A stretch of DNA of 46,825 nucleotides, taken from Myxococcales bacterium (GTDB lineage Bacteria > Myxococcota_A > Polyangia > Polyangiales > Polyangiaceae). The notes below the pieces were generated by a model. It was not told the DNA's origin, ran no database searches, and saw nothing but the letters and a program-made list of their open reading frames with translations. Position numbers and translations under genes: made by a program. Position 1 is the first letter of the stretch. Each line of letters starts with the position of its first letter. Below, one piece after another: positions 31,503 to 40,979 of the stretch. Location: contig JACRDA010000430.1 of assembly GCA_016212965.1 (NCBI GenBank), positions 1-46,825 on the forward strand. Reading direction: 5' to 3'.

Positions 31503-32258
31503 TCAGTACGGCTGCGCGGTTGGCCGCACCAGGAGGTCGTGCACCTCGACGTGCGGCGGCCGCGACAGCGCGAAGACCACGAGGTCGGCGACGTCGTCCG
31601 GCTGCATCACCGGGAAGCGTCCGTAGGTCCGCTTCGCCGCCTCCTCGCTCTGGTGGTAGTGGCCCGCGAACTCCGTCTCGACGTAGCCCGGGCTCACGGC
31701 CGTCACCCGGATGCGGCTCCGGGCCGCGCGCAGCTCGAGGCGCAGCGCCTCGGTGAGTGCGCGCACGGCGAACTTGCTGGCCGCGTACATGCCGCTCTGC
31801 TCCGGCACGCGATGGGCGGACATCGACGAGACGTGGACGACGTGCCCGCGATCACCGCGCGCCCGCATGTCGCAGAGGGCCTCGCGCGTGCACACGGCGA
31901 GCGCGAGCACGTTCACCTCGAGCATCTCGCGCCAGAGCTCCGTCGGCGCGTCGCAGAGCGGCGCAGCGTGCCCGAGCCCGGCGTTGTTCACGAGCACGTC
32001 GACGCCGCCCCAGGCCGCGCGCACGGCCGCGAAGGCGGCGACGATGGCGCCCTCGTCGCGCACGTCGAAGGCGTGGGTCACGAGCCGCTCGGCGTCCGCG
32101 CCCGCCGCCTCCCGCAGCGAGAGGAGCCGCGCCTCGCGCCGGGCGCAGGCCGCGACGCGCATCCCCTCGCGCAACAGCCGCAGGCTCGTCGCCCAGCCGA
32201 TGCCGCTCGAGGCGCCCGTCACGAGCGCCGTGCCTTGCCGCCAGTCGTGGTCCGTCAC
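31503..32258 (-). CDS. Short-chain dehydrogenase/reductase (SDR)
   Basis: A 251-residue classical SDR. The cofactor motif is TALVTGASSGIG with ACARRE after strand 2, which favours NADP(H). DVLVNNAG, VVHVSSMSAH (catalytic Ser) and YAASK (Tyr/Lys) follow, then VSPGYVETEF. It is a soluble cytoplasmic oxidoreductase. The substrate cannot be told from sequence. It stands alone and is convergent with the anti-sigma gene. Confidence 0.93.
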   Translation of the reverse strand: MTDHDWRQGTALVTGASSGIGWATSLRLLREGMRVAACARREARLLSLREAAGADAERLVTHAFDVRDEGAIVAAFAAVRAAWGGVDVLVNNAGLGHAAPLCDAPTELWREMLEVNVLALAVCTREALCDMRARGDRGHVVHVSSMSAHRVPEQSGMYAASKFAVRALTEALRLELRAARSRIRVTAVSPGYVETEFAGHYHQSEEAAKRTYGRFPVMQPDDVADLVVFALSRPPHVEVHDLLVRPTAQPY

Positions 32259-32327
32259 GCGCGCATCGGAGCACGCACCGGCGCACCGCGCCAGGTCGGG
32301 CGCGCGCGCTGCGCCGCGAGCCCTGGC

Positions 32328-32355
32328 TTGACACGTTGCGCGCCTTGCCTATTGT
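32328..32355 (+). promoter_or_regulatory. Sigma-70-type promoter of the DUF2203 gene
   Basis: Perfect TTGACA (32328-32333), a 16-bp spacer, and TATTGT (32350-32355; four of six matches). Transcription would start near 32362, just at the GGAGGA ribosome-binding site (32361-32366) of the ATG at 32374. It is the best -35 box in the window. Confidence 0.65.
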
Positions 32356-32373
32356 CGAGCGGAGGAGTCTGGG

Positions 32374-32829
32374 ATGGCGCAGGGAGACCCGACAGGTGGA
32401 CGCGTGTTCACGCTCGAGGAAGCGAACGCGCTCGTGCCGCGCCTGCACGAGCTCGTCGGCCGCCAGCTCGAGCGCGGCACCGAGATCCAGGGGCTCGTCA
32501 GCCGCCTCCAGAGCGAGGTCGGCTCCGAGGCCGAGGTCGACGTCACGCTGCGGTCGAACGACAGCGGCAGCGTGCGCCAGTTGAAGAGGAAGCTGCGCGA
32601 CCGCGTCATCGTGTTCCGCCGCGGCTGGGACGAGGTGCAGGCGCTCGGCGTCGTCGTGAAGGACACGCGTACCGGCCTGCTCGACTTCTACGGGCAGGTG
32701 GACAGCCGGCTCGTGTGCCTGTGCTGGCAGTACGGCGAGAAGGCGGTCGAGTACTACCATGAGCTCGACGCCGGCTTCGCCGGGCGCAAGCCGCTCGACG
32801 CGGCTCTGCGCAAGCGCCTGCTCAACTGA
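32374..32829 (+). CDS. DUF2203 family protein
   Basis: 151 residues with the family blocks FTLEEANALVPRLHELV near the N-terminus and LGVVVKDTRTGLLDFYG, VCLCWQYGEKAVEYYHELD and GFAGRKPL near the C-terminus. The long N-terminal helix could form a coiled coil. Function is unknown in the family. GGAGGA seven bases upstream fixes the ATG. lspA follows after 53 nt in the same direction and may be co-transcribed. Confidence 0.9.
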   Translation: MAQGDPTGGRVFTLEEANALVPRLHELVGRQLERGTEIQGLVSRLQSEVGSEAEVDVTLRSNDSGSVRQLKRKLRDRVIVFRRGWDEVQALGVVVKDTRTGLLDFYGQVDSRLVCLCWQYGEKAVEYYHELDAGFAGRKPLDAALRKRLLN

Positions 32830-32882
32830 CGCGCCCGTGCGGCGCGCCGGAACAGATCGCCCGCCGCGCCGGTTGTAGCGGC

Positions 32883-33380
32883 ATGGCTCGACGCGCGCGC
32901 GGCTTGTTGCTGCTGCTCCTGACCGCCGGACTCGTGGGCTGCGACCACGCCACCAAGCTCGCCGCCGAGAGCACGCTGCGCGGCGACGGGCCCGTGTCCG
33001 TGGTGCCGGGGCTGCTCGATCTGCGCTACACGCAGAACCGCGGCACGGCCTTCAGCCTGATCCCGGGCAGCGAGCTGCCCGCCCTGCGCATCGTGCTCGC
33101 CGCCGTCGCGCTCCTCGCCGTCGCCGCGCTCGCAGTCGTCTGGTGGCGTCGCCGCGAGCAGGCGCCGCGGCTCGAGCTCTGGGGCTACGCCTTCGTGGGC
33201 GCCGGCGCGATCGGCAACCTGCTCGACCGCGTGCTGCGCGGCTACGTGGTGGACTTCATCCACCTGCGCTTCTGGCCGATCTTCAACGTGGCCGACATCG
33301 CCATCGCGGTCGGAGCGGGGCTGCTCCTCGTCGCCGCGCTCCGCGGCCGCGCCCCGCCTCAGCCCTCGGGCGCGAGGTAG
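32883..33380 (+). CDS. lspA: Lipoprotein signal peptidase (signal peptidase II)
   Basis: A 165-residue inner-membrane aspartyl protease that removes signal peptides from prolipoproteins. Four hydrophobic segments are visible. The family motifs are CDHATKLAAE near the N-terminus, RYTQNRGTAFSL, GNLLDRVLRGYVVDFIHL (first catalytic Asp) and FWPIFNVADIAI (second catalytic Asp). The many lipoproteins in this window are its natural substrates. Its 3' end overlaps that of the convergent membrane-protein gene by 22 bp. Confidence 0.95.
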   Translation: MARRARGLLLLLLTAGLVGCDHATKLAAESTLRGDGPVSVVPGLLDLRYTQNRGTAFSLIPGSELPALRIVLAAVALLAVAALAVVWWRRREQAPRLELWGYAFVGAGAIGNLLDRVLRGYVVDFIHLRFWPIFNVADIAIAVGAGLLLVAALRGRAPPQPSGAR

Positions 33381-35575
33381 AACCAGTAGTGGTACGAGGC
33401 GAAGGGGCGTCCGTCCGCCGGGTGGACTACGAAGGCCTGCCGGCTGCGTGTCGAAGGCGGTAGCTCGATGCGGCGCTCCTCCCAGCACCGCCCCTCGCCC
33501 CCGCGCCCCTCGCCGCGGTCCTCGGGCGGCTCGGCGACGCCGAGCTTCACGTCGTCCTGCCAGATTTCGACCGGCTCGGCGCAGCCGAGGCGCAGAACCA
33601 TGAGGATGCGCTGACCGGCCGGCAGCTCGGTCTCGAAGCGGTCCTGCGGCCGGTTCACGCGGCCGCCGTCGGCGATCTTCCGGCTGCTGCCCTGGAAGGT
33701 GAGTGCCTGCACCAGGTTCTCGCTCGTGCGGCCCGAGAGGCGCGCATAGCGATGGCGACGCTCGGACTCGAGGTCGGCCACGTCGAGCTCGTCGACGAGG
33801 GTGACGCCCGCGGGGAGCGCCCGGAACGGCGCGGCGCCGCTCCCGAGCAGGCTCCAGTTCGCCTCGTACGCCGTCATGGTGGCGCCGCCGAGGATCGACT
33901 GGTCGCGCACCGTCCGGCGGGTGAGCTCCCGGCCGAGCACCGGGTCGCACTGCATCCACTGCGGGTAGACGACGAAGTGCGTGGGCAGCCGCTCGCGCGG
34001 CAACTGCTCGTAGTGCTCGAAGCGCGACCCCGGCCCCGCGACCCAGTACGGGGCCTCGCCCTCGGTCGTGAGCCCGACGACGTCGAAGGTGCGCCGCCCG
34101 GACATGTAGGCGAGCGCGCCCGTGTCGTTGAGGCCGATGATGGCCTCCGGGGGCAGCTTCTGCGCGGCCCACTTGCCGAGCGCGACCTGCTGCTTCGAGA
34201 TGGCGCGCGAGGACTGCGCCAGATCGTCGCGCGCCCACGGGAGCTTGACGGCGAACGCCACGGCGAAGGCGCCGTACACGATGGGCGTCGCGAGCCTGAG
34301 CGGGCGCCACAGCCGCTCGCCGAGCAGGCCGAGCCCGTCGCTCAGGCACACGAGCGCGAGGAACCACGCCGGCGCGAACGGCCACATGTAGCGCACGCGG
34401 TTCCAGAGCATCGTGTCGTAGGTGCAGGGGATGAAGGTGCCAGCGGCGATGAGCAGCACGAACAGGACGCGGTGCGGCAGCCGTCGCATGTGGCGCACGA
34501 GCACGAAGAGGCCGAGCGCGATCGGCACCCCGATGCCGAGCGGCATGAAGATCGCCGTCCAGCCGCCGCCGACCATGAGGCTCGTCAGCATGAGCCGCAC
34601 GTTGTCGAGCGTCGCCTCCGCGAAGGCGCCGAGGCCGACGTCGGGGTGCAGCCACAGCCACTTGACCATCGCCGTGCTCGAGGCCGAGTGGCCGACGAGC
34701 AGGTAGTTGAGGACGGGCAGCGACAGCACGCCGACGAGCGGCACGAGCGCCACGAGCCGCACGGCGAAGGCGACGAGGCGCGAGCGGCCGGGCGCGTGCG
34801 CGGCGTTGCTCCGCGCGAGCAGGTGGTTGGCGCCGATCACGGCCATGAGCGAGGCGAGGACGCCCTCGGGTCGGATGAGCGGCGCCGCGAGCCCGAGCAC
34901 GAGCAGCTGGGCGAGCGAGGGCGGCGGTCCGCGGCGGCTCTTGCCCTCGCACGCCTCGGCCGCGACGCGCGCCGTGCGCACCAGGATCCAGGTGAGACCC
35001 ATGGTCTCCATGCCGCTCCAGGCGAACCACAAGAAGGCCCCGAAGACGGCGCACATCGCCCCGGCCGCGATGGCTCCCGCGCGCCCGGCGAAGCCGCGCG
35101 CGAGGCGCGCCGTCTCGAGGATCGTGCCCGCGTGCAGCAGCGTGCCGAGCGCCCACACGACCCAGACGACCTGGAGGCCGTCGAGCCCGAGCCAGTACGC
35201 CGGGGCGAGGGCGCTCGGCCACAGGGCGCTCGTGGCTCCCGACGAGTAGCCCCCGCCGGGCACGAACTGGAAGAAGTGGCCGCTGGCGATCTGCCGGGCG
35301 AACTGCAGGTGGATGAACGAGTCGTCGAGCGGCATCGCCGGCTCGCCGGCGCGCTTCAGGATCTCGCGCACCGACCACGCGCCGATGGCGGAGGAGACGG
35401 TGAGCGGTACGAGGTAGGGCACGAAGCGCGCGGCGATGCGGCGCGGCAACGAGGGGCGCGCGCCCCCCGTCGCTTCACCGGCGGGCGCCTCCGCCCGGGG
35501 TCGCTCGGGCGCGGCGGCCGGCTCGGGCGCGGCGGCCGGCTCGGGCGCGTCCCCGGTGCTGCTTTCGCTCGTCAC
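33359..35575 (-). CDS. GT-C-type polytopic membrane protein, probable glycosyltransferase
   Basis: 738 residues. An acidic Ala/Pro-rich N-terminus (repeats of PEPAAA) leads into about ten hydrophobic segments. The first loop has PLDDSFIHLQFARQIASGH, the Asp-rich motif seen in GT-C glycosyltransferases that use polyprenyl-linked sugars. The C-terminal 250 residues form an extracytoplasmic domain (NDTGALAYMSGRRTFDVVGL and later beta-rich text). GTG 35575 has GGGAGG upstream but only three bases away; an in-frame start further up (35623) is possible. Sugar donor and acceptor unknown. Confidence 0.8.
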   Translation of the reverse strand: MTSESSTGDAPEPAAAPEPAAAPERPRAEAPAGEATGGARPSLPRRIAARFVPYLVPLTVSSAIGAWSVREILKRAGEPAMPLDDSFIHLQFARQIASGHFFQFVPGGGYSSGATSALWPSALAPAYWLGLDGLQVVWVVWALGTLLHAGTILETARLARGFAGRAGAIAAGAMCAVFGAFLWFAWSGMETMGLTWILVRTARVAAEACEGKSRRGPPPSLAQLLVLGLAAPLIRPEGVLASLMAVIGANHLLARSNAAHAPGRSRLVAFAVRLVALVPLVGVLSLPVLNYLLVGHSASSTAMVKWLWLHPDVGLGAFAEATLDNVRLMLTSLMVGGGWTAIFMPLGIGVPIALGLFVLVRHMRRLPHRVLFVLLIAAGTFIPCTYDTMLWNRVRYMWPFAPAWFLALVCLSDGLGLLGERLWRPLRLATPIVYGAFAVAFAVKLPWARDDLAQSSRAISKQQVALGKWAAQKLPPEAIIGLNDTGALAYMSGRRTFDVVGLTTEGEAPYWVAGPGSRFEHYEQLPRERLPTHFVVYPQWMQCDPVLGRELTRRTVRDQSILGGATMTAYEANWSLLGSGAAPFRALPAGVTLVDELDVADLESERRHRYARLSGRTSENLVQALTFQGSSRKIADGGRVNRPQDRFETELPAGQRILMVLRLGCAEPVEIWQDDVKLGVAEPPEDRGEGRGGEGRCWEERRIELPPSTRSRQAFVVHPADGRPFASYHYWFYLAPEG

Positions 35576-35697
35576 GCGCCTCCCATAGCAGCAAATCGCC
35601 GCGGTCGGTTCGTCCGGCCGCACGCCGGGCCCAGCGGCGGCGTGCGCGCTCGGCGCGCCGGGCCCGCCGGCCCGGTGTATGGTCCGCGTCGCCGCCC

Positions 35698-36333
35698 ATG
35701 TCCCCGCGCCCCAACCCCTATGCGCACGCGCCGCGACTGCCGGAAGGCGACGCCGTCGCGCTCGACTCCCTGTTCGCGCTCCGGGGCGGTCCGGTCGAGC
35801 TCGAGGTGGGGCCCGGCCGCGGGGCCTTCATCCTCGAGCGCGCCGCCGAGCGTCCCGAGACCCGCCTGCTCGGGCTCGAGATCCGGCGCAAGTGGGCGAC
35901 GCTCGTCGACGAGCGCCTGCGCGCCCGCGGCTTCGGCGACCGGGCGCGCGTCGTGTGCGAGGACGCGCGCGTGGCGCTCGGCCGGCTCGCGCCCGACGCG
36001 AGCGTCGCCTGCGTGTTCATCCACTTCCCGGACCCATGGTGGAAGAAGCGCCACGAGAAACGGCTCGTCGTCGGCGATCCGCTGCTCGACGCCATCTGCC
36101 GCTTGCTCGCCGACGGGGGCGAGGTGTTCCTGCAGACCGACGTCGCGACGCGGGCCGCCGAGTACGCCGCGCAGCTCGGTGGGCGCCCCGAGCTCGAGCC
36201 GGCCGGCGACGAGGGGGGCTCGCCGGCGCTCGCCGCCGCGCCGCACGGCGCCGAGAGCAACCGCGAGAAGCGCGCCCGCGCGGACGGGCTGCCCCTGTAC
36301 CGGCTGCGCTACCGCCGCCGCCCGCGCAGCTGA
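35698..36333 (+). CDS. trmB: tRNA (guanine-N7)-methyltransferase
   Basis: A 211-residue SAM-dependent enzyme that makes m7G46 in tRNA. The motifs are ELEVGPGRGAFILERAAERP (SAM loop), LGLEIRRKWATLVDERL, VFIHFPDPWWKKRHEKRL (the diagnostic TrmB block with catalytic Asp) and EVFLQTDVATRAAEYA. A possible -10 box TATGGT lies at 35678-35683. It is a single gene, 10 nt from the convergent PEGA gene. Confidence 0.95.
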   Translation: MSPRPNPYAHAPRLPEGDAVALDSLFALRGGPVELEVGPGRGAFILERAAERPETRLLGLEIRRKWATLVDERLRARGFGDRARVVCEDARVALGRLAPDASVACVFIHFPDPWWKKRHEKRLVVGDPLLDAICRLLADGGEVFLQTDVATRAAEYAAQLGGRPELEPAGDEGGSPALAAAPHGAESNREKRARADGLPLYRLRYRRRPRS

Positions 36334-36343
36334 CCGCGCTCGC

Positions 36344-37378
36344 TCAGAACGCGCCGCACAGGCCGAGCGCGCCCGGGCCGAGCTCGAGCCGGAGCCGCGC
36401 CTGCGCCTGCGTCTCGGCCTCGCCGCCCGCGGTCGGCGCCGGCCCCACGAACAGCCCCACGACCGCGGCGGCGGCGCCGAGGCCGGCGAGGACGAACGAC
36501 GCGTTCGCTGCGTTCGCGAGCGCGATCGTGCGGTCGATGTCCGGCTGCCTGTCCGGCGCACACACGTCGCCGGGGCAGTCGGCCGCGAGATCGCGCGCGC
36601 GCGCCAGCGACACCCCGCCCGTGATCGTGCCGATCAACAGGCCGGCGCCCGCGACGCCCGCGCCCGCGAGGACCAGGGGCCAGAGCGGACGCAGCACGCC
36701 GTCGCCGGTCGGCTCGGCGGGGCCCTCGCCCGGCACGAGCGCGATGTTCAGCGTGCGCTGCTCGCCCTCCTTCAGGCTCACCTTGGTCTCGACCGTGGCG
36801 AAGCCAGCCGCGCTCACCCGCACCGCGTGCTCGCCCGGATCGAGCTTGCGGGGCAGATCCATCGCGGCGTCGGGCACGAGCTGGCCGTCGACCCGGAGCT
36901 CCGCCTGCGCGTCGGGTGGCGCGACCTTCACGTGGAGCGAGGGGATGCGCGCCGCGACGTCCTCGTCGAGCTCGGCCGCCCGCTCTCGGGCGCGCCCGAA
37001 CGCCAGCGGCTCGTTCGGGTGCACGGGGAACATCTGCGCGCGCAGGAGCGCGTCGTGCGCCTCGAGCAGGTGCCCGAGCCGCTCCTCGGCTCGCGCCACG
37101 CCGAGCGCCGTCGTCGGCACGCCCATGATCCGGTCGGCCGCCAGATAGGCCTTGAGCGCGCCCGCGAAGTCGTTGGCCTTGAAGTGCGCGTGCCCCTGGT
37201 CCATGAGCTCGCGCGCCGTCTCCTTGTCTTCGGGCGTCGGCTCCACCGCCGGCTGCGCGCGCGCCGCGCGCGGGAGCGCCATCAGGCCGGTGCCGCACAG
37301 GACGAGGCACGCGGCCCACAGGGCGGGGCGCGTCCGCCGGCGCCGTCGGGTGAGCGTGTCCGCGGCGCTAGAAGCCAT
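36344..37378 (-). CDS. Exported TPR/PEGA-domain protein, kinase partner
   Basis: 344 residues. A signal peptide follows an Arg-rich start (RRRRRTRPALWAACLVLCG, cut near ARAQP). TPR-like helices span about 50-130 (ELMDQGHAHFKANDFAGALK). The PEGA-like part is at about 148-215 (LHVKVAPPDAQAELRVDGQL ... LDPGEHAVRVSAAGF). Two membrane segments flank a loop with a Cys pair (DCPGDVCAPD). The end reads RLRLELGPGALGLCGAF. Its ATG lies inside the last codons of the upstream kinase gene (11-nt overlap), so the two are made together. Same architecture as the proteins at 9636 and 24959. Confidence 0.88.
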   Translation of the reverse strand: MASSAADTLTRRRRRTRPALWAACLVLCGTGLMALPRAARAQPAVEPTPEDKETARELMDQGHAHFKANDFAGALKAYLAADRIMGVPTTALGVARAEERLGHLLEAHDALLRAQMFPVHPNEPLAFGRARERAAELDEDVAARIPSLHVKVAPPDAQAELRVDGQLVPDAAMDLPRKLDPGEHAVRVSAAGFATVETKVSLKEGEQRTLNIALVPGEGPAEPTGDGVLRPLWPLVLAGAGVAGAGLLIGTITGGVSLARARDLAADCPGDVCAPDRQPDIDRTIALANAANASFVLAGLGAAAAVVGLFVGPAPTAGGEAETQAQARLRLELGPGALGLCGAF

Positions 37379-39047
37379 GATCGGGGTCGAGATCGGGACC
37401 CGTCGGCCTGGGTCGACTCGAGGGCGGCTTCGCCGAGCTCTTCGGCTTGCCGCTCGAGCCTGGCGCGGCGGGCGGTGGCGTGGCGCCCGGTGCCTGCGCC
37501 GCAGCGCTCGCCGAGGCGCTGCTGCTCACGGGTGCCGATGCGCTCGTGCTCGGCGCGGTCCCGGTCGCGGTCGCAGCGGTGGGGAGCGCCGTCGCCGCGA
37601 GGGTTGCGGCGAGAATCGGCGCGGCGGTCGCGACCGCCGGGGCGGCGCTCGTCGTGTCGCTCGCCGTCGCGTCGGAACGCGCCGAGCCGCGCACCAAGAG
37701 GACGAGGACCGTGACGAGCACCACGGCGCCGGCGCCTGCGGTCAGCACGAGCCGGCGCGACAGCACGCGCCGGGGCGGGTGGAGGTGCTGCTCGCGGTAC
37801 GCGCCGCTGAGGGTCGCGGTCTCGTGCGGCGGCGCGAGCTCCGGGGCGCTCGGCGCCCGCCTGGATGGCGCGAGCTCGAGCAGGCTCGGCGCGCGCGGCG
37901 CGAGCTCGGGGCCGCTCGGCCCGTGCGTCTCCGCGCCGGCAGCGGTGGTCGCGTGCCCGTCGGTGGCGCCCGTGGGCGCGCCACCGGGGATGGTCGTGTC
38001 GGTCGGGCTGGCGCGGCGCCCGCCGCTCTCGCTCGGGTCGTCGCGCCACGGATCGTGCGCCAGCCGGCGCAGCTCGACGGCGGTGTCGCCGTCGCCCTCG
38101 CCCTCGCCCGGCGCGCGCAGCGACGGCAGACCGAGCCCGGCCGCGCTCTGCTCCAGCTGCGCGGTGAACGCGCGCGCCATCTCGCGCGCGGAGCCGAAGC
38201 GCTCGGCCGGATCGCGATGCAGGGCCTTGGCGAACCAGGCGTCGAGCTCGGGCGGGATGCCGCGGCGCAGCCGGCTCGGCGGCGTGAACTCGCCCTGCAG
38301 GAGCTTGGCGCAGAGCAGGCCGAGCGTCTCGCCGACGAAGGGCTTCTGCTGGGTGAGCGCGAAGTACGCCACCACTGCCAGGGACCAGAGATCGGCGCGG
38401 AAATCGACGTCCTTCGACGAGAGCAGCTGCTCGGGGCTCATGAATGCCGGTGTGCCGACGAGCGCGCCCGGGACGGTGAGGTCGTCCTTGGTGTTCGGCA
38501 TGCGCACGTCCTTCGCGATGCCGAAGTCGACGATCTTGCAGTGCACGCCCGGCGTGGTGGCGCCGGCGCCGAAGCTGCCGTCGTCGGGCGGCGGCGGCAG
38601 CGAGTCGCTGGTGTGCACGAGGAAGATGTTCCCGGGCTTGATGTCGCGGTGCACGATGCCGAGCCGGTGCGCCTTCTCGAGCGCGCTCGCGACCTGCGTC
38701 AGGACCTGCGCCGTCTGCCGCACGCTGAGGTAGCGGCGCTCGACGCGATCGCGCAGGGTCTCGCCCTCGAGCAGCTCCATCACGATGTACGGGCAGCCGT
38801 CGCTCGTGACGTCGCGGTCGAAGGTCTGCACGACGAAGGGGCTCTTGATCTGCGCCGTGGTCTCGGCCTCGCGCAGGAAGCGCGCGAGGGCCTCGGCGTC
38901 CTGCGCCCCCTTCTGGGACATGAACTTGACGGCGACGTTCGTCTTCAGCGCCAGGTGTTCTGCGGCCCAAACGCTCCCCATCGTCCCCTCTCCGAGGGGC
39001 CGCGTGAGGCGCACCTTGCCCGTCACCAAACCTGGCTTTAAATCCAT
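37368..39047 (-). CDS. Membrane-anchored Hanks-type Ser/Thr protein kinase
   Basis: 559 residues. The kinase domain starts almost at once (VRLTRPLGEGTMGSVW), with Lys41, IVHRDIKPGN (Asp135; Gly replaces the usual Glu in KPEN), KIVDFG (Asp174) and GTPAFMSPEQ. Between the catalytic loop and DFG is an insert of about 25 residues rich in Pro, Gly and Asp. A Pro/Ala linker with repeated SAPELAP leads to one transmembrane helix at about 434-452 and a Ala/Thr/Ser outer tail. The first codons (ATGGATTTAAAG) are unusually AT-rich for this genome, which may keep the start unstructured. Coupled to the PEGA gene downstream. Confidence 0.94.
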   Translation of the reverse strand: MDLKPGLVTGKVRLTRPLGEGTMGSVWAAEHLALKTNVAVKFMSQKGAQDAEALARFLREAETTAQIKSPFVVQTFDRDVTSDGCPYIVMELLEGETLRDRVERRYLSVRQTAQVLTQVASALEKAHRLGIVHRDIKPGNIFLVHTSDSLPPPPDDGSFGAGATTPGVHCKIVDFGIAKDVRMPNTKDDLTVPGALVGTPAFMSPEQLLSSKDVDFRADLWSLAVVAYFALTQQKPFVGETLGLLCAKLLQGEFTPPSRLRRGIPPELDAWFAKALHRDPAERFGSAREMARAFTAQLEQSAAGLGLPSLRAPGEGEGDGDTAVELRRLAHDPWRDDPSESGGRRASPTDTTIPGGAPTGATDGHATTAAGAETHGPSGPELAPRAPSLLELAPSRRAPSAPELAPPHETATLSGAYREQHLHPPRRVLSRRLVLTAGAGAVVLVTVLVLLVRGSARSDATASDTTSAAPAVATAAPILAATLAATALPTAATATGTAPSTSASAPVSSSASASAAAQAPGATPPPAAPGSSGKPKSSAKPPSSRPRPTGPDLDPDHGF

Positions 39048-39202
39048 CGGGACGATCTGCCGGTCCTGAACATGATGGCACGCAGGGTATCCACCAGCAA
39101 CGGGGGTTGCCCGGGCTCGCGCCGCGCGCGTCGAGACCGGGCCGGGGCCTACAGGGTGGGTGTCGTCGGCACATTGTCGCTCGACCTCGAGGCGAAGCGC
39201 GC

Positions 39203-40351
39203 TTGACGTTCGCGGTCGACATCTGCGCCGACATCACGGCGCTGCCGAGCGCTGCGTGGGACGCGTGCGCCGGCCGTGCCGACCCGTTCGTGTCGCACGG
39301 CTTTCTCGCGGCGCTCGAGACGAGCGGCTCGGCGTGCGCTGCGACGGGCTGGCAGCCGCAGCACCTGTGCGTGCGGGCGAGCTCCGGCGACCTCGTGGCG
39401 GTTGCGCCGCTCTACCTGAAGAGCCACTCCTATGGCGAGTACGTCTTCGACTGGGGCTGGGCCGAGGCCTACCAGCGCGCGGGCGGCCGCTACTACCCGA
39501 AGCTCCAGGCGTGCGTCCCCTTCACGCCGGCGACCGGACGGCGGCTCTTGGTGCGCCCCGGCGAGGACCCCATCGCGCTCGGGCGCGTGCTCGTGACGGC
39601 GATGCTCGAGCTCGCGCGTACGCGCGGCGCCTCCAGCCTCCACGTGACCTTTCCGACCCGGCAGGAGTGGGAGCTCTGCGGCGACATGGGCCTCAGCCGT
39701 CGCGTGGGGGTGCAGTTCCACTGGCACAATCGCGGCTACCGCTCCTTCGACGACTTCCTCGCCGCGCTCGTGCAGCGCAAGCGCAAGGCGATCAAGAAGG
39801 AGCGCCGCGAGGTCGCCGAGAGCGGGGTCGCCGTGCGCACCTTGTCGGGCGCGGCCATCGAGGAGCGGCACTGGCGCGCCTTTCACCGCTTCTACCTCGA
39901 CACCATCGACCGCAAGTGGGCGCAGGCGTACCTCACCCTTGCCTTCTTCCTCGAGCTGCCGCGCGCGCTCGGCGAGCGCGTCGTGCTCGTGGTCGCCGAG
40001 GACGGGGGCGAGCCCGTGGCTGCGGCGCTCCACCTGCTCGGCGACGACGCGCTCTTCGGTCGCTACTGGGGCTCGACCGGCGAGCACCGCTTCCTGCACT
40101 TCGAGGCCTGCTACTACCGCGCCATCGATCTCGCCATCGAGCGCGGTCTCGCACGCGTCGAGGCGGGCGCGCAGGGGCCGCACAAGATCCAGCGCGGGTA
40201 CCTGCCCGCCGAGACGTGGAGCGCTCACTGGCTCGCCGACCGGCGCCTGGGGCAGGCCGTGGGCAGCTTTCTCGAGCGCGAGCGGCGCGCCGTCGCGGCC
40301 GAGGTCGCGGCGCTCGGCGAGCTGTCGCCCTACCGGCGTGGCGGCGAGTGA
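39203..40351 (+). CDS. FemAB-like / GNAT-type acyltransferase (peptidogalycan biosynthesis family)
   Basis: 382 residues from TTG 39203 (GAGG ten bases upstream). A TTG at 39107 in frame is possible but adds low-complexity sequence. Family blocks are DPFVSHGFLAALETSGS near the N-terminus, YGEYVFDWGWAEAYQRAGGR YYPKLQ split by a short gap, and VQFHWHNRGYRSFDDFLAAL. The basic run RKRKAIKKERRE, FYLDTIDRKWAQAYL, and the C-terminal EAGAQGPHKIQRGYLP follow. The double GNAT fold is expected. Substrate unproven in the family; cell-wall aminoacylation has been proposed. Confidence 0.88.
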   Translation: MTFAVDICADITALPSAAWDACAGRADPFVSHGFLAALETSGSACAATGWQPQHLCVRASSGDLVAVAPLYLKSHSYGEYVFDWGWAEAYQRAGGRYYPKLQACVPFTPATGRRLLVRPGEDPIALGRVLVTAMLELARTRGASSLHVTFPTRQEWELCGDMGLSRRVGVQFHWHNRGYRSFDDFLAALVQRKRKAIKKERREVAESGVAVRTLSGAAIEERHWRAFHRFYLDTIDRKWAQAYLTLAFFLELPRALGERVVLVVAEDGGEPVAAALHLLGDDALFGRYWGSTGEHRFLHFEACYYRAIDLAIERGLARVEAGAQGPHKIQRGYLPAETWSAHWLADRRLGQAVGSFLERERRAVAAEVAALGELSPYRRGGE

Positions 40352-40361
40352 CGCGCGAAGC

Positions 40362-40868
40362 TCAGGGCAACGCCGCGTCCTCGCGCGCCAGCACGCCCCG
40401 TCCCTTCCAGGGCGAGGTCTCGCTCTGGAAGACCAGCCGCCCGGCCTGATCGAGCTCGCAGCTCGCGTGGTAGTCGATGTCCTGCTCGTCGAGCATCACG
40501 AGGCGGAACAGATCGCCCTGGGGCTGGTCGATGCGGTAGCGGCGCTCGGTCCGGATGCCGGGCGAGCTCGCGTACATGTGCCCGTTCCTGAACTCGACGC
40601 GCAGCCGGTCGAACTGGAAGCTCAAGAGGGCGGCCATCACGGGCGAGAGCGTGTCGCCCGGGACGAAGCTCACGAGCTTCCAGTGCCCCGCCAGGCGCTG
40701 GTCGATCTGCAGCCGTGCGCGCGCCAGGTACTCGGCCGGATCGACGGTCGCGCTCGGCTGGCAGGCCCCGGCGAGGCCGAGCGCGGCGAGCGCGAGCCCG
40801 AGCCGCGCCGTGCGCGCGGCTCGGGCTGCGGTCGAAGGTCGCACGGGCTGGGCAGTGCGTGCACGCAT
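40362..40868 (-). CDS. Small lipoprotein, lipocalin-like
   Basis: 168 residues. An Arg/Ala-rich signal ends LGLAGAC (weak lipobox). The mature domain opens with a helix (DPAEYLARARLQIDQRL), then GHWKLVSFVPGD and several alternating strands (LRVEFRNGHMYASSP, RRYRIDQPQGDLFRLVMLDE). That order resembles small lipocalin-type barrels, but the assignment is by pattern only. It is divergent from the P460-like lipoprotein gene. Confidence 0.72.
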   Translation of the reverse strand: MRARTAQPVRPSTAARAARTARLGLALAALGLAGACQPSATVDPAEYLARARLQIDQRLAGHWKLVSFVPGDTLSPVMAALLSFQFDRLRVEFRNGHMYASSPGIRTERRYRIDQPQGDLFRLVMLDEQDIDYHASCELDQAGRLVFQSETSPWKGRGVLAREDAALP

Positions 40869-40979
40869 GGTACGCTCGGAGTCTCGCAGAGCGCGCGAGG
40901 CGGCGCCACTGCGGCGCGCCGCCCGGGCTGGCTCTCCGGTTTCTGGGCAGGTGGCCTCGGTCCGTGCCAAAGAGCGAGC

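Noticed and set aside
32883..32945. Lipoprotein signal (GLVGC) at the start of lspA
   Set aside because: The CDHATK that follows is the conserved first motif of signal peptidase II, and the catalytic Asp motifs confirm the enzyme.
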